A stretch of 64,000 nucleotides of DNA, from positions 1 through 64,000 of the forward strand of contig NZ_SCNV01000009.1 in the NCBI RefSeq assembly GCF_005503145.1, written 5' to 3'. Within the stretch, counting starts at the first letter, position 1. The number at the start of each line of letters is the position of its first letter. Position numbers and translations under genes: made by a program. Shown here piece after piece: positions 51,620 to 60,664 of this stretch. This DNA is from Burkholderia sp. 4M9327F10. GTDB taxonomy: Bacteria > Pseudomonadota > Gammaproteobacteria > Burkholderiales > Burkholderiaceae. The notes under the pieces are model-generated. The model made no database searches. It was not told the origin of the DNA and worked only from the letters and a program-made list of their open reading frames with translations.

Positions 51620-52558
51620 ATGGACCATCTGACTTCAATCCGTGCCTTCGTGGCGGTTGCCAAGTTTGGAAGTTTCACCAAAGCTGCGGATGCACTGTGC
51701 ACATCGAAGGCGCAGATTTCGCGAGCGGTGACTGCACTCGAGAAGCACACCCATTCCCGGCTGATCAAGCGGACCACAAGGCAGGTCTCGCTCGCCGAGG
51801 GTGCCCGCTGCTACTACGAAACCTGTGTTCGAGTGATTACGGAACTTCACGCGATCGAGCAGCAACTGGCGGAGGACAAGAATGTACTCGATGGACAAGT
51901 GTCTCTCGTGGCTCATCCACTCGCGGTAGCTTCAGGCTTGTCGGACCTCCTGTTGGCATTCACCAGGCGAGCGCCCGGTGTAGACGTTGAGGTGACGGTC
52001 AGCGCATCCAGTCTTGACCTTGAAAACTCTGACTGTGACGTCGCACTCTACCCGCCTCAGAAGATACTGAACACTTCCGCGATCAGCCGTCGCCTGTTTC
52101 AGTCTCCCCATATTCTCGTGGCCTCGCCCACGTATCTTGCTCGAACGCAAAAGATAGACTCTCTTTCCGATCTCTCCTCGCACACCGTTATTTTCCTGCA
52201 CGCCTACGAGAACGGAAAATGCGAACCTTCGCTAAGAGATCCGGATATGCTCAAGCGTCTGCGGATGCCCCGGTATCGATTCTATGCCAGCGAGAGTTCC
52301 GCTAAAGACCTGGTGTTGGCGGACGCCGGCGTTGCACTGCTTCCGGAATGCGTAGTCGCCGAATGCATCAAATCCGGGCGACTGGAGCAAGTCCTGGCGA
52401 AGGAAGCGTTGATTCGTGAAGACGCGGAACTCAGTGTCCACTACGTACAGAAACGTCTCATGTCGCGCCGCACACGTGAACTCGTCGAGGAGTCCATCCG
52501 GTTTTTTGCACATCGGAAAACAGGCATCGAGACCGAAAAACTCCATCTCGCGGCTTGA
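51620..52558 (+). CDS. LysR-family transcriptional regulator
   Basis: 312 residues from the ATG at 51620 (GGAG upstream). The N-terminal helix-turn-helix is LTSIRAFVAVAKFGSFTKAADALCTSKAQISRAVTALEKH. The effector domain resembles the CrgA-type group of LysR regulators (DCDVALYPPQ ... RRLFQSPHILVASPTYL). Convergent with the giant kinase gene, only 61 bp apart. Target unknown. Confidence 0.88.
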   Translation: MDHLTSIRAFVAVAKFGSFTKAADALCTSKAQISRAVTALEKHTHSRLIKRTTRQVSLAEGARCYYETCVRVITELHAIEQQLAEDKNVLDGQVSLVAHPLAVASGLSDLLLAFTRRAPGVDVEVTVSASSLDLENSDCDVALYPPQKILNTSAISRRLFQSPHILVASPTYLARTQKIDSLSDLSSHTVIFLHAYENGKCEPSLRDPDMLKRLRMPRYRFYASESSAKDLVLADAGVALLPECVVAECIKSGRLEQVLAKEALIREDAELSVHYVQKRLMSRRTRELVEESIRFFAHRKTGIETEKLHLAA

Positions 52559-52619
52559 TCGGCTCTCGCCCGATCGGGAAGCTGGAGGAGATACGAGAGG
52601 CGATACAGGCGCACTGCGT

Positions 52620-55600
52620 CTATTTCGCTCCGCTAGCGGATGGCTTCTGGGGAGAACACGGCAGCACGAACTGGAAGGTCACGCCTCGTTGCGCGCCGGG
52701 AGTGGCCCACAGTTGTCCTCCGTGCGCCTCGATGATCGAGCGGCAAATGGAAAGCCCCACACCGAGGCCGCCAGATTTTGTCGTATAGAAGGCCTGAAAT
52801 ATTTTCTCCAGATCGTCCTGGGACAGGCCCGGTCCGGAGTCCTCAACTGAGACGGAAATACTATCGGGCTCGCTTGCAGCGGTGTGAATGCGCAGTTCGC
52901 GTGTACCCTCTCTGACCTGGCTCATCGCTTCAAACGCATTGATCACCAGATTGACCATCACCTGTTGCAACTGAACCCGGTCGCCTTGCACAGGTGGCAA
53001 ATTGTCCGTCAGATACGTTTGGACCGCGACACCGTATTTCGAGGCTTCGCCTGCGGTAAGGGTGATAACGTCCTTGATCGCCTGATTGATTTCAACCGGA
53101 TCCTCGCGCGGCGGGGCCTTCCTGAACAGCGCGTGCATGCCGTTCAGAACATCCGAAGCGCGATCGCCGCTCTTGATGACGCCATTGAGCGCCGCACGGA
53201 CCTCGCCGAGATCGAGCGGCTTGATATTCATCCAGCGCAGGGCCGCGTGCGCATTGGTAACGGCCGCTGAAACAGGTTGTCTGATCTCGTGCGCAATCGA
53301 CGCCGAGAGTTGCCCGAGGGTTTCAATGCGATTCGAACGCATCAGGTTCATCTGGATTTCGTGCATCTCCCGCTCGGTGCGCTTGCGTTCAGTCAGATCG
53401 ACCACGAAGGCGACGCCACGTTCGCAGCGCTCGTCGAATGCCGCCGCACCTAGCAGAACCGGCACACGGCTGCCGTCGCGGCGGAGATATTCTTTCTCCT
53501 GAGCATGGTACACACCGGTGGACCGGAGATCGGCCATGGTTTTCTGGTTTTGCGCCAGCCACTCGGAAGGTGTCAGGTCGCTCCATGACACGCGTCCGTC
53601 GATCACATCCTTACGGTCGTAATCCACCATGTGTAAAAACGCATCGTTCGCCTCCACGATGGCGCCCTTCGCGTCCCAGATGAAAATGCCGATGATGTTT
53701 GCATCAACGAGGCGCCTGATTTTCGCTTCGCGCTCTTCGAGGTCGCGGTAAAGACGGGTGTTCTCCAGCGAGATTGCGGCTTGCGAGGCAAGCAGCTTCA
53801 GCATTGCGATGCGGGTCGGCGTGAACACATCCGGACTCAGACTGTTCTCCAGGTAGAGCGCGCCGATCAGGTTGGCCTGATTGGCCAACGGTACGCATAG
53901 CAGCGAACGCGCGCGATTCTGGCGAATATACGGATCGTCCGAAAACGGGTTTTGCACGGAGGTGTCGGCGAGGATCACGCTTTCGCGTGTACGCGCCGCA
54001 TACTGGATGATCGAGGCGGGCAGCGTCGCTTCATCGGCACCGAGTTCCCGCACGCTGACGCCGGAGGGGTCGCTCGCGTCGCTGATCCTGGCTTCGATCC
54101 GCTGTTCGACACTGCCCATCAGCGTCAGTACGCCGCGCTCGGCGCCTGCGTGCTCGAGCGCGGTGCGCATCAGAATGTCGATCAGCTTCTCGCGTACTAT
54201 TTCGCCGGACACGGCTTGAGAGACCTTGATTACGGTGGCGAGATCGAGTTGCTGGACCGGGGTCGCAATGGTGCTGGTCGAAGGCACGACATGTCCGACT
54301 TCCAGAAGATACGGGTAGAGGTGTTCGAGCTGGCGGACCTTGCCGGTGGCTTCCCAGCGCAGGTAGCCATGGTAGGCGTCACGGAGATACGTGCGAGCCG
54401 TCCGGTCGAAACCGCGTGCGGCGTAGAAGCGGGCCGCAAGTTCATTGGCTAGCGCTTCATGGTGGACGAAACCGTGCTCGCGTGCCGCGCGAACGGCGCA
54501 TTCGTAGTGCCGCATGGCCTCGAAGTCACGACCGTCGATACGGGCAAGTTCCGCGCTAACGAGGGCATGGCTGTCGGCGAAGTTCTCAGGACAGTTGTCG
54601 GCCCAGATCTTCATTTGCGCATGCATCGCCTGCAGCACCTCGAGATGCCGAACGTTGTTTTGCCCGCATGAGCAATCGCATACGGCCGCAATGGCCAGTG
54701 CCCCGTAATAGTGTGATTCGGCGACCTCAAAGAGAGACGGGGCAATCCAGAACAGTTCGCGCGCCTTTTGCAGCGCATCCACCGCCGCCCGATAGTCCCC
54801 TGCAAGGAAGCGGGCCTGTAGTTTGCGCGTCCAGTAGCGGCACGCTGCCAGCCCTAGCGCGGGTCGTGATTCGAGCCGGCGTTCGAAGCTGGCTTCGTCA
54901 AATTGCGCGTCGTCGAACGTGCCAAACTTATACGTCAGGCCGCGGAGGGTCCGGATCATGGCGAGCTGCGAGGCCATCGAGTCGATAGCGAAAGACATTC
55001 CCGACTTGCGGGCGAATTCGATACCGCTCCCGGCTTCACGTTCCGCGTCGCTGAGCGGTTCGCCCACCGCCAACAGGTTCGTGTTGATATTGGTGCAGAC
55101 GTATGCGGCAACCGTGAGATCACCGATACGATTGGCGACCTCGAAAGCGCGCAGGAAGTGTTCGCGGCACACTGAAACGTGCTGGGTCCACGGAACGATG
55201 AACTGCGCAAACCAGAGGTAGACGCGCGCCTGAAAGCGCACGAGGCCGCGTCTTTCAACGAGCTCGTAGCCAAGCCGTCCGAACTCCGCTCCCGCCTTGT
55301 AGTCGCCAAACAGCGGCCCGGCGATCTGGCCAAGCCAGACGTAGGCCACGCACGATGCGTCGGTATTGCCGCGCTTGAGTGTCAGGTTGACCGCCTTGCA
55401 CGCCAGCAGGGCCAGCAGCTTTGCGTCCGTGTACAAGGCGCAGGGGAATACCTTCGCGAGCACGTCGAGCATCGCCACAGACGGCGGGTCATCCATCAGT
55501 GGCGACTCGATGAGATCCGCTATGGCGCGACCACGAAGCTGCGAAAAAATCCGGTCATATTCCCGCCGGCATTGCTGTTCGGTGGGGTGTAGCGGCCATT

Positions 55601-58148
55601 CCGAGCCGAGCGAGCGCACGAAGTCCACACAGACCGCCACGGCACGGCTGCTGTCACTGAGGGCGGTATAAAGATCGATGCGTGACGAGGCCACCAGGGT
55701 CCGCTCGATCTCGCTCACGGCGCGTGTCGCGAGCACGTTCAGGTACTGCTCCGCGGCCTGCAGATCGCCCGTCAGGAACTCGCACTCCGCGCGGTTGAGT
55801 TCCAGCTGGAACACCAGCTCGCGACGGCTCGTCCAGGCGTCGTCGGGCAACAGTGCCATGCCGGTCGCGAGATAGTTGAGCGCCGCGGCGTGGGCGGCGG
55901 CATTCTTGGCGCGCTTGCCGGCGATCAGGTTGAATCCCGCCAGTTGCTCCGCCTCCTCGCGCGCATCGATCAGCTCGATCCCTCGATTGAGCTGACTGAC
56001 GATTTCGAAGATCGCTTCCTCCTGCTTCGCGGCTGGCGTATGGTCCCTGAGCAGCCGGCCAATCCGCAAATGCACTTGCGCCCGCTCGGCCGTCGGGATC
56101 AGTGAATACACGGCTTCCTGTACGCGGTCGTGGACAAACTTATAGATATTCCCGGCACGCGCAATTAACTCCAGAAACAAGGCCTCCCACAGGGCGGCGT
56201 GGATTTCCTCCTCGGATATGTCACATACGAACGACAGTGTCTGCACGTCACAACTGTTGCCAAAGCAGGCAAGAATCTGAACCACACGCTGGGCCGCAAC
56301 AGACAGACGGTTAAGCTTGCCGACCATCAGATCGACAACATTGTCAGTGAAACCCTTGGCGAAGATGCGCTGGAGGTCCCAACGCCATTGAGAACGCGCA
56401 TGATCAAAGGTGAGCAGCGATTCTTCCGCCAGTACGGAGATAAACTGGATAACGAAGAATGGATTTCCGGCGGTCTTTTCGTAGACGAGATGCGCGAGCC
56501 GCGCGACTTCTTGCGGCTCGCAGCGCAGCGAATCCGCAAGCAGGTGTTCTACGTCCTCATGCGCGAGCGGAGCAAGCTTGATCTCGCGCACGACGGCTCC
56601 TGCATGGCGCACGCCCGCAAGCTTGCGCATCAGAGGATGAGCCGCGTCCACTTCGTTGTCGCGGTATGCACCGATCACGATCAGGTGTTGCACGTCCTGG
56701 CTGGTCAGCAGATCTTCGAACAGATCGAGCGTGGCCGAGTCGAGCCATTGCAGATCGTCGAGAAACAACGCGAGCGGATGTTCCCTGCGGGCAAACACGC
56801 CGATAAAGCGGCGGAACAGCAGTTGAAACCGGCTCTGGGCATCCTTGGGCGGAAGCTCGGGAACAGGCGGCTGTGCGCCTATGACGAGCTCGAGCACGGG
56901 GACCAGATTCACCATCAATTGTGCGTTGGGGCCCAGCGCTTCGCGCAACGCGTCGCGCCACTCGCCCAGTTCCTCCTCGCTTTTGCCCAGCAGCATGCGA
57001 ATCAGGCTGGCTGAGGCCTGCGCAAGCGTGGAGTATGGAATATCCCGTTTGTACTGGTCGAACTTCCCGGACGCAAAAAGGCCGCGCGGAGGCACGAGTA
57101 CCTTATGCAGTTCGTTCACGAACGAGGACTTGCCAATCCCGGAGTATCCAGTGACAACGACAAGCTCCGGCCTTCCGCTGACGACGACCCGCTCGAAAGC
57201 TGCAAGCAAGGTTTCGATGTCGCGCGTACGGCCATACAGCTTCTCAGGAATCAGCAGGCGGCCGGGCGTGTCCCGGATTCCCGGGACGAACTCTCCGACC
57301 TGGCCGCGATGTTCCCAATCGGCCAGGCACCGCTGCAGGTCGGCGACGAGGCCCGCCGCCGTCTGGTAACGCTCCTCGGCCACCTTGGCGAGCAGCTTCA
57401 TGACGATGGCGGAGACCACGGCGGGGATGCTACGAAGGCGCTGACCAGGTGGCACCGGCTTGCGTGCGATATGACAGTGAACCCACTCCATGGGGCTTTC
57501 TGCTGTGAAGGGCAGGCTGCCTGTCAGCATTTCGTAAAATGTGACCCCTAACGCATAGAGATCGGTACGCGGATCGATCGAGCGATTCATACGCCCGGTC
57601 TGCTCCGGTGCCATATAGGCAAGCGTGCCCGTCATGATCTCGGGGGGATCGGGCAGCGCACGCTCACGTGGCAGGCGCGACGTAATTCCGAAACCGGTTA
57701 GCCAGGCCTCGCCGCTCTCCGGATCCGCCAATACATTCGCAGGCTTGATGTCCTTATGGATCAGGCCGCGCTCATGCAGACGGCTGAGCGCGGTTGCCAG
57801 ACTCACGGCGGTACGCAGAAACAGTCCCATCTTCATGGGATGACCCAGCAAGCGGTCGAGCGGCTCGCCGCCCGGCTCCTCGATCAGCAGTACAGTCCAC
57901 CCATGATCGCGGATAAGCTCCACGGGTCGAGCGGCCCACGTGCCATCGAGATCGCTTTTCAGGCTGAATTCATGCGCAAGACGATGCAGATCGCCTTGCA
58001 TGGCAGTATCAGTATCGGCGACATGCGCCCTCAGAACGCCAGCGGCGATGCCGTCATGCCAGTTTCGACAGAAAATGCGTTGTCCGTCGACACGAGTCAG
58101 ACGGAATTTGCCATCGTCAAGGCTATCGAATCCCGACGCTGAGTTCAT
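52620..58148 (-). CDS. Giant multidomain sensor histidine kinase (kinase-like, AAA, GAF, PAS, HisKA)
   Basis: 1842 residues from the ATG at 58148 (GGAGG 9 nt upstream). In order: a Ser/Thr-kinase-like domain (HERGLIHKDIKPANVL, GTLAYMAPEQTGRM, residues about 1-270), an AAA ATPase with Walker A GYSGIGKSS near 330, a long TPR-like helical region (700-1280), GAF (about 1290-1440), PAS (about 1460-1570), HisKA with SIAHEIRQP near 1600 and a HATPase with DSGPGLSQ and GLGVGLSICRSIIEAHGG. No receiver domain and no membrane span, so it is a cytoplasmic kinase. The three response regulators at 38-41 kb are likely partners; unproven. Confidence 0.9.
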   Translation of the reverse strand: MNSASGFDSLDDGKFRLTRVDGQRIFCRNWHDGIAAGVLRAHVADTDTAMQGDLHRLAHEFSLKSDLDGTWAARPVELIRDHGWTVLLIEEPGGEPLDRLLGHPMKMGLFLRTAVSLATALSRLHERGLIHKDIKPANVLADPESGEAWLTGFGITSRLPRERALPDPPEIMTGTLAYMAPEQTGRMNRSIDPRTDLYALGVTFYEMLTGSLPFTAESPMEWVHCHIARKPVPPGQRLRSIPAVVSAIVMKLLAKVAEERYQTAAGLVADLQRCLADWEHRGQVGEFVPGIRDTPGRLLIPEKLYGRTRDIETLLAAFERVVVSGRPELVVVTGYSGIGKSSFVNELHKVLVPPRGLFASGKFDQYKRDIPYSTLAQASASLIRMLLGKSEEELGEWRDALREALGPNAQLMVNLVPVLELVIGAQPPVPELPPKDAQSRFQLLFRRFIGVFARREHPLALFLDDLQWLDSATLDLFEDLLTSQDVQHLIVIGAYRDNEVDAAHPLMRKLAGVRHAGAVVREIKLAPLAHEDVEHLLADSLRCEPQEVARLAHLVYEKTAGNPFFVIQFISVLAEESLLTFDHARSQWRWDLQRIFAKGFTDNVVDLMVGKLNRLSVAAQRVVQILACFGNSCDVQTLSFVCDISEEEIHAALWEALFLELIARAGNIYKFVHDRVQEAVYSLIPTAERAQVHLRIGRLLRDHTPAAKQEEAIFEIVSQLNRGIELIDAREEAEQLAGFNLIAGKRAKNAAAHAAALNYLATGMALLPDDAWTSRRELVFQLELNRAECEFLTGDLQAAEQYLNVLATRAVSEIERTLVASSRIDLYTALSDSSRAVAVCVDFVRSLGSEWPLHPTEQQCRREYDRIFSQLRGRAIADLIESPLMDDPPSVAMLDVLAKVFPCALYTDAKLLALLACKAVNLTLKRGNTDASCVAYVWLGQIAGPLFGDYKAGAEFGRLGYELVERRGLVRFQARVYLWFAQFIVPWTQHVSVCREHFLRAFEVANRIGDLTVAAYVCTNINTNLLAVGEPLSDAEREAGSGIEFARKSGMSFAIDSMASQLAMIRTLRGLTYKFGTFDDAQFDEASFERRLESRPALGLAACRYWTRKLQARFLAGDYRAAVDALQKARELFWIAPSLFEVAESHYYGALAIAAVCDCSCGQNNVRHLEVLQAMHAQMKIWADNCPENFADSHALVSAELARIDGRDFEAMRHYECAVRAAREHGFVHHEALANELAARFYAARGFDRTARTYLRDAYHGYLRWEATGKVRQLEHLYPYLLEVGHVVPSTSTIATPVQQLDLATVIKVSQAVSGEIVREKLIDILMRTALEHAGAERGVLTLMGSVEQRIEARISDASDPSGVSVRELGADEATLPASIIQYAARTRESVILADTSVQNPFSDDPYIRQNRARSLLCVPLANQANLIGALYLENSLSPDVFTPTRIAMLKLLASQAAISLENTRLYRDLEEREAKIRRLVDANIIGIFIWDAKGAIVEANDAFLHMVDYDRKDVIDGRVSWSDLTPSEWLAQNQKTMADLRSTGVYHAQEKEYLRRDGSRVPVLLGAAAFDERCERGVAFVVDLTERKRTEREMHEIQMNLMRSNRIETLGQLSASIAHEIRQPVSAAVTNAHAALRWMNIKPLDLGEVRAALNGVIKSGDRASDVLNGMHALFRKAPPREDPVEINQAIKDVITLTAGEASKYGVAVQTYLTDNLPPVQGDRVQLQQVMVNLVINAFEAMSQVREGTRELRIHTAASEPDSISVSVEDSGPGLSQDDLEKIFQAFYTTKSGGLGVGLSICRSIIEAHGGQLWATPGAQRGVTFQFVLPCSPQKPSASGAK

Positions 58149-58308
58149 GCGGACAAACCTCCGCTTCGATCCTGACAGGCCTTGAAGTCTAACTAGTGTT
58201 GTTTGACATGCAGCTTCGTAAAGCCGCGACGGCGCATGTTTGATGACGGGTTGAGGGACTGGCGTTCGCGCGGTGACGGAGCACGGCATGACATCGGAAG
58301 CGGTCTCC

Positions 58309-58566
58309 TTATAGCGCCTCGTCGCCCGCCGGGTAGGCTGCCGAACCGCGTGTAGCATGTAGCATACAAAGCGGCAGGAGAAATGAAAAATACATAGTAG
58401 TGTAGGTACCCATATGTTCTAAGTATGGGTTGGAAGGGCTTTTTGATGAGGGGGCCGCTAGCAAACGGGCGTTGATTTCTTTCGCGTCAAGCTCGAACTC
58501 CGGCTCCTCTGGCACGGGGCCGGTTAATCGGGTTTCGTCTGCGTCATCTGGATGCACCTTTGTCAC
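58309..58566 (-). CDS. Doubtful small acidic protein
   Basis: 85 codons with a GTG start and a weak ribosome binding site. An acidic N-terminus (DDADETRLTGPVPEEPEFELDAKE) followed by a hydrophobic stretch TMYFSFLLPLCMLHA. The ORF spans the 58408-58430 palindrome in front of the kinase, which speaks against it. Kept at low confidence. Confidence 0.25.
   Translation of the reverse strand: MTKVHPDDADETRLTGPVPEEPEFELDAKEINARLLAAPSSKSPSNPYLEHMGTYTTMYFSFLLPLCMLHATRGSAAYPAGDEAL
58408..58430. promoter_or_regulatory. Palindrome upstream of the giant kinase gene
   Basis: ACCCATA / TATGGGT arms with a 9-nt spacer; on the minus strand it contains CCATACTTAG, close to the CATACCTAAG of 39189-39204. It lies about 260 bp upstream of the kinase start and could be a response-regulator site. 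Confidence 0.5.
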
Positions 58567-58654
58567 CTTCGCTCAAAGTGTCCTCAATTCCCACGCATTC
58601 ATAGCCGCGACCGGTCCCACGCGTTGGTAAATGCTCGATGAACTGGCCGATGGA

Positions 58655-59143
58655 TTAGCCAGGCGCACGGAATTCCAGGGTGTGTCTTAGTCCAATTTCG
58701 CCAACCTGCTGCATCGTCTGCTCCGGCGTTAGCCCATTCCACGCCTGATGCGCCTGTTGAACGTCGTCGAAGAACTGCTGATGTTCGAAGCAGGCGATGT
58801 CGAGCAATGTCGCATCTTCATTGCTGCTATTTCTGACGCTGTGGTATGAGTTTGCCGCCACAATCACCGTACCGCCTTGACTGACTTTCTCTTCGACTTC
58901 CTCCGCACCACGAGTGAGCGTAAAGATCAGCTCTCCTGATGTCACAAAGAACACCTCCGGATACTGATGTTTATGCGGCGGAATGTGTTCCGACGGCGCC
59001 AGGGTCTGGACCGCGACCGTAAAGGTTCCATCGGTGTCTTCACCGCGCGCTTTCCAGATCAGGTGCGCACCCAGAACATCAAACCGCTTCCCTTCTCCAG
59101 CAGGGATGACATGTGACATACCCGGCTCCACTTTCCTCTGCAT
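58655..59143 (-). CDS. Cupin-domain protein
   Basis: 162 residues from the ATG at 59143 (AAGGAG upstream). The cupin core has metal-site-like HIPPHKHQYPEVFFVTSGELIF (His, His, Glu) and the second motif with GTVIVAANSYHSVRN. Probably a small cupin enzyme or sensor; substrate unknown. First-upstream neighbour of the YCII/sugar-binding/GMC cluster on the same strand. Confidence 0.8.
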   Translation of the reverse strand: MQRKVEPGMSHVIPAGEGKRFDVLGAHLIWKARGEDTDGTFTVAVQTLAPSEHIPPHKHQYPEVFFVTSGELIFTLTRGAEEVEEKVSQGGTVIVAANSYHSVRNSSNEDATLLDIACFEHQQFFDDVQQAHQAWNGLTPEQTMQQVGEIGLRHTLEFRAPG

Positions 59144-59335
59144 GACATTCGCTCCTTGCGACGCCCGGCTTATGTCCGGCCGGCGTCTCGTCCACGACAT
59201 TCAAAGACCTCGAAACAGCCATCTTTGATCGGCTTCGAAGCAAAATTGTCGTCCGGTTCGCTCGATGCGGGTTGTTGCAGGTGGCCAACTGTTGGTCCGG
59301 AATCGCCAGGCGATAAGATTTTCTGGCGCTAACAC

Positions 59336-59614
59336 CTAGCCGACGCGCTTATAAAAACGATGGATGCGGATCTCCGACCACAGCTTGAGGCCGAAGAACG
59401 GATCCTGCTGGTTAAACGATTCGACCTCTTCGCGCGAATCCGCTTCGACGAGGAAGAAGCTGCCGTTCATCTTCTCCCCGCTGTCATCGGTAAGGGGCCC
59501 TGACATCGCGACTTTGATCGGGGCCTTCTCCAGATAAGCGCGGTGAAGCGCGATGTTCGCCTCGCGCAACGCCAGCGCGTCCGGCTTATCGGTGCAATAT
59601 ATGATCCAGTGCAT
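59336..59614 (-). CDS. YCII-related protein
   Basis: 92 residues from the ATG at 59614 (AGGAG 6 nt upstream; another ATG at 59617). The YCII fold is seen in the N-terminal WIIYCTDKPDALALRE and GSFFLVEADSREEVESFNQQDPFF. Such ferredoxin-like proteins often support dehalogenation or aromatic catabolic enzymes. It sits 31 nt behind the sugar-binding protein gene. Confidence 0.8.
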   Translation of the reverse strand: MHWIIYCTDKPDALALREANIALHRAYLEKAPIKVAMSGPLTDDSGEKMNGSFFLVEADSREEVESFNQQDPFFGLKLWSEIRIHRFYKRVG

Positions 59615-59644
59615 CATCGACTCCTCAGGTTTATCCGTGCACGA

Positions 59645-60607
59645 TTACTGCGCGGTCGCATCGGCCCAGGCCGGGCACGTCAGCTTGTCGGGTGCGATAT
59701 CGAACTGCTGGTAGTTGGCCGCCGTGACGACCTCCGTCTTCAGCGCAATGCTCTTGGGCACCGGTTGTCCCCTTAGCGCCCTCAGGGCGGCCATCACGCC
59801 AATGCAGCCTTGCTTGAAGCCGGAATAATCTCCGCTGGCGAGAAGCTTGCCCTGCTTGATCAGGTCCACCGCTTCCTTGCTCGCATTGATGCCCACGACC
59901 TTGGCGTGCTGGTTGGCGCCGTCGAGCGCGTCGAGCGCACCAATCGCCATGGCATCGTTGGCGGCGAGAATGCCGTCGACGTTCGTATAGGTCTGGAGCA
60001 GATTCTCCATCACCTGAAGCGCCTGCAAGCGCTGATAGTTGGCCGGCTGCGAGCTCAACACCTTGATTCCCGGCGCCTCCTTCAAGGCGTCGTGAAAGCC
60101 GCGCATACGCTCGTCTGACGTCGATGTCCCCCGGACGCCTTCAAGAATGATGATGTTGCCCTTGCCGTTCATTGCCTTGAACAGATAGCGCGCCGTCTGC
60201 AGGCCGATCTGGTAATCGCTGGCACCCACGAAGGAAACGAAATCTCCCGATTGCGCCTTATCGACGATATTGACGGTCGGAATCTTCGCTGCATTCAGCT
60301 TGGCGATCCCCGGCCCCATCGCCTTGAAGTCCACCGGGATAAACACCACTGCGCTCGGCCGCTTGACGATCACGTCGTCAATCTGGCTCATCTGCTCGGG
60401 AATGCTGTCCGCTTTGGTCGGTACGTAGTTGATGGCATTCGCATGCATCTGTTTGGCCGCATCCTGCGCGCCAAGCCGCACGCTCTGGAAATACGGATTC
60501 GTCAGGTTTTTGGTGAACACGGCGATATTCTCGCCGTCGGCGTGGGCAAGCGGTGCCAATCCACACAACGCGGCGAAAAGAACGGTCCTGATAGCAAGCT
60601 TGTTCAT
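59645..60607 (-). CDS. Periplasmic sugar-binding protein of an ABC importer (ribose-type)
   Basis: 320 residues from the ATG at 60607 (GGAG 6 nt upstream). Signal peptide (TVLFAALCGLAPLAHA), then a type I periplasmic-binding fold (FTKNLTNPYFQSVRLGAQDAAKQ ... IDDVIVKRPSAVVFIPVD ... GILAANDAMAIGALDA). A ligand such as a sugar or polyol is expected. No ABC ATPase or permease gene is in the window, so the rest may be elsewhere. Confidence 0.85.
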   Translation of the reverse strand: MNKLAIRTVLFAALCGLAPLAHADGENIAVFTKNLTNPYFQSVRLGAQDAAKQMHANAINYVPTKADSIPEQMSQIDDVIVKRPSAVVFIPVDFKAMGPGIAKLNAAKIPTVNIVDKAQSGDFVSFVGASDYQIGLQTARYLFKAMNGKGNIIILEGVRGTSTSDERMRGFHDALKEAPGIKVLSSQPANYQRLQALQVMENLLQTYTNVDGILAANDAMAIGALDALDGANQHAKVVGINASKEAVDLIKQGKLLASGDYSGFKQGCIGVMAALRALRGQPVPKSIALKTEVVTAANYQQFDIAPDKLTCPAWADATAQ

Positions 60608-60664
60608 GTCTGTCTCCATGGTTCTCGTTGAAAATTTCCGCTTCAAGCAGCCGGGGCGAGCGCT

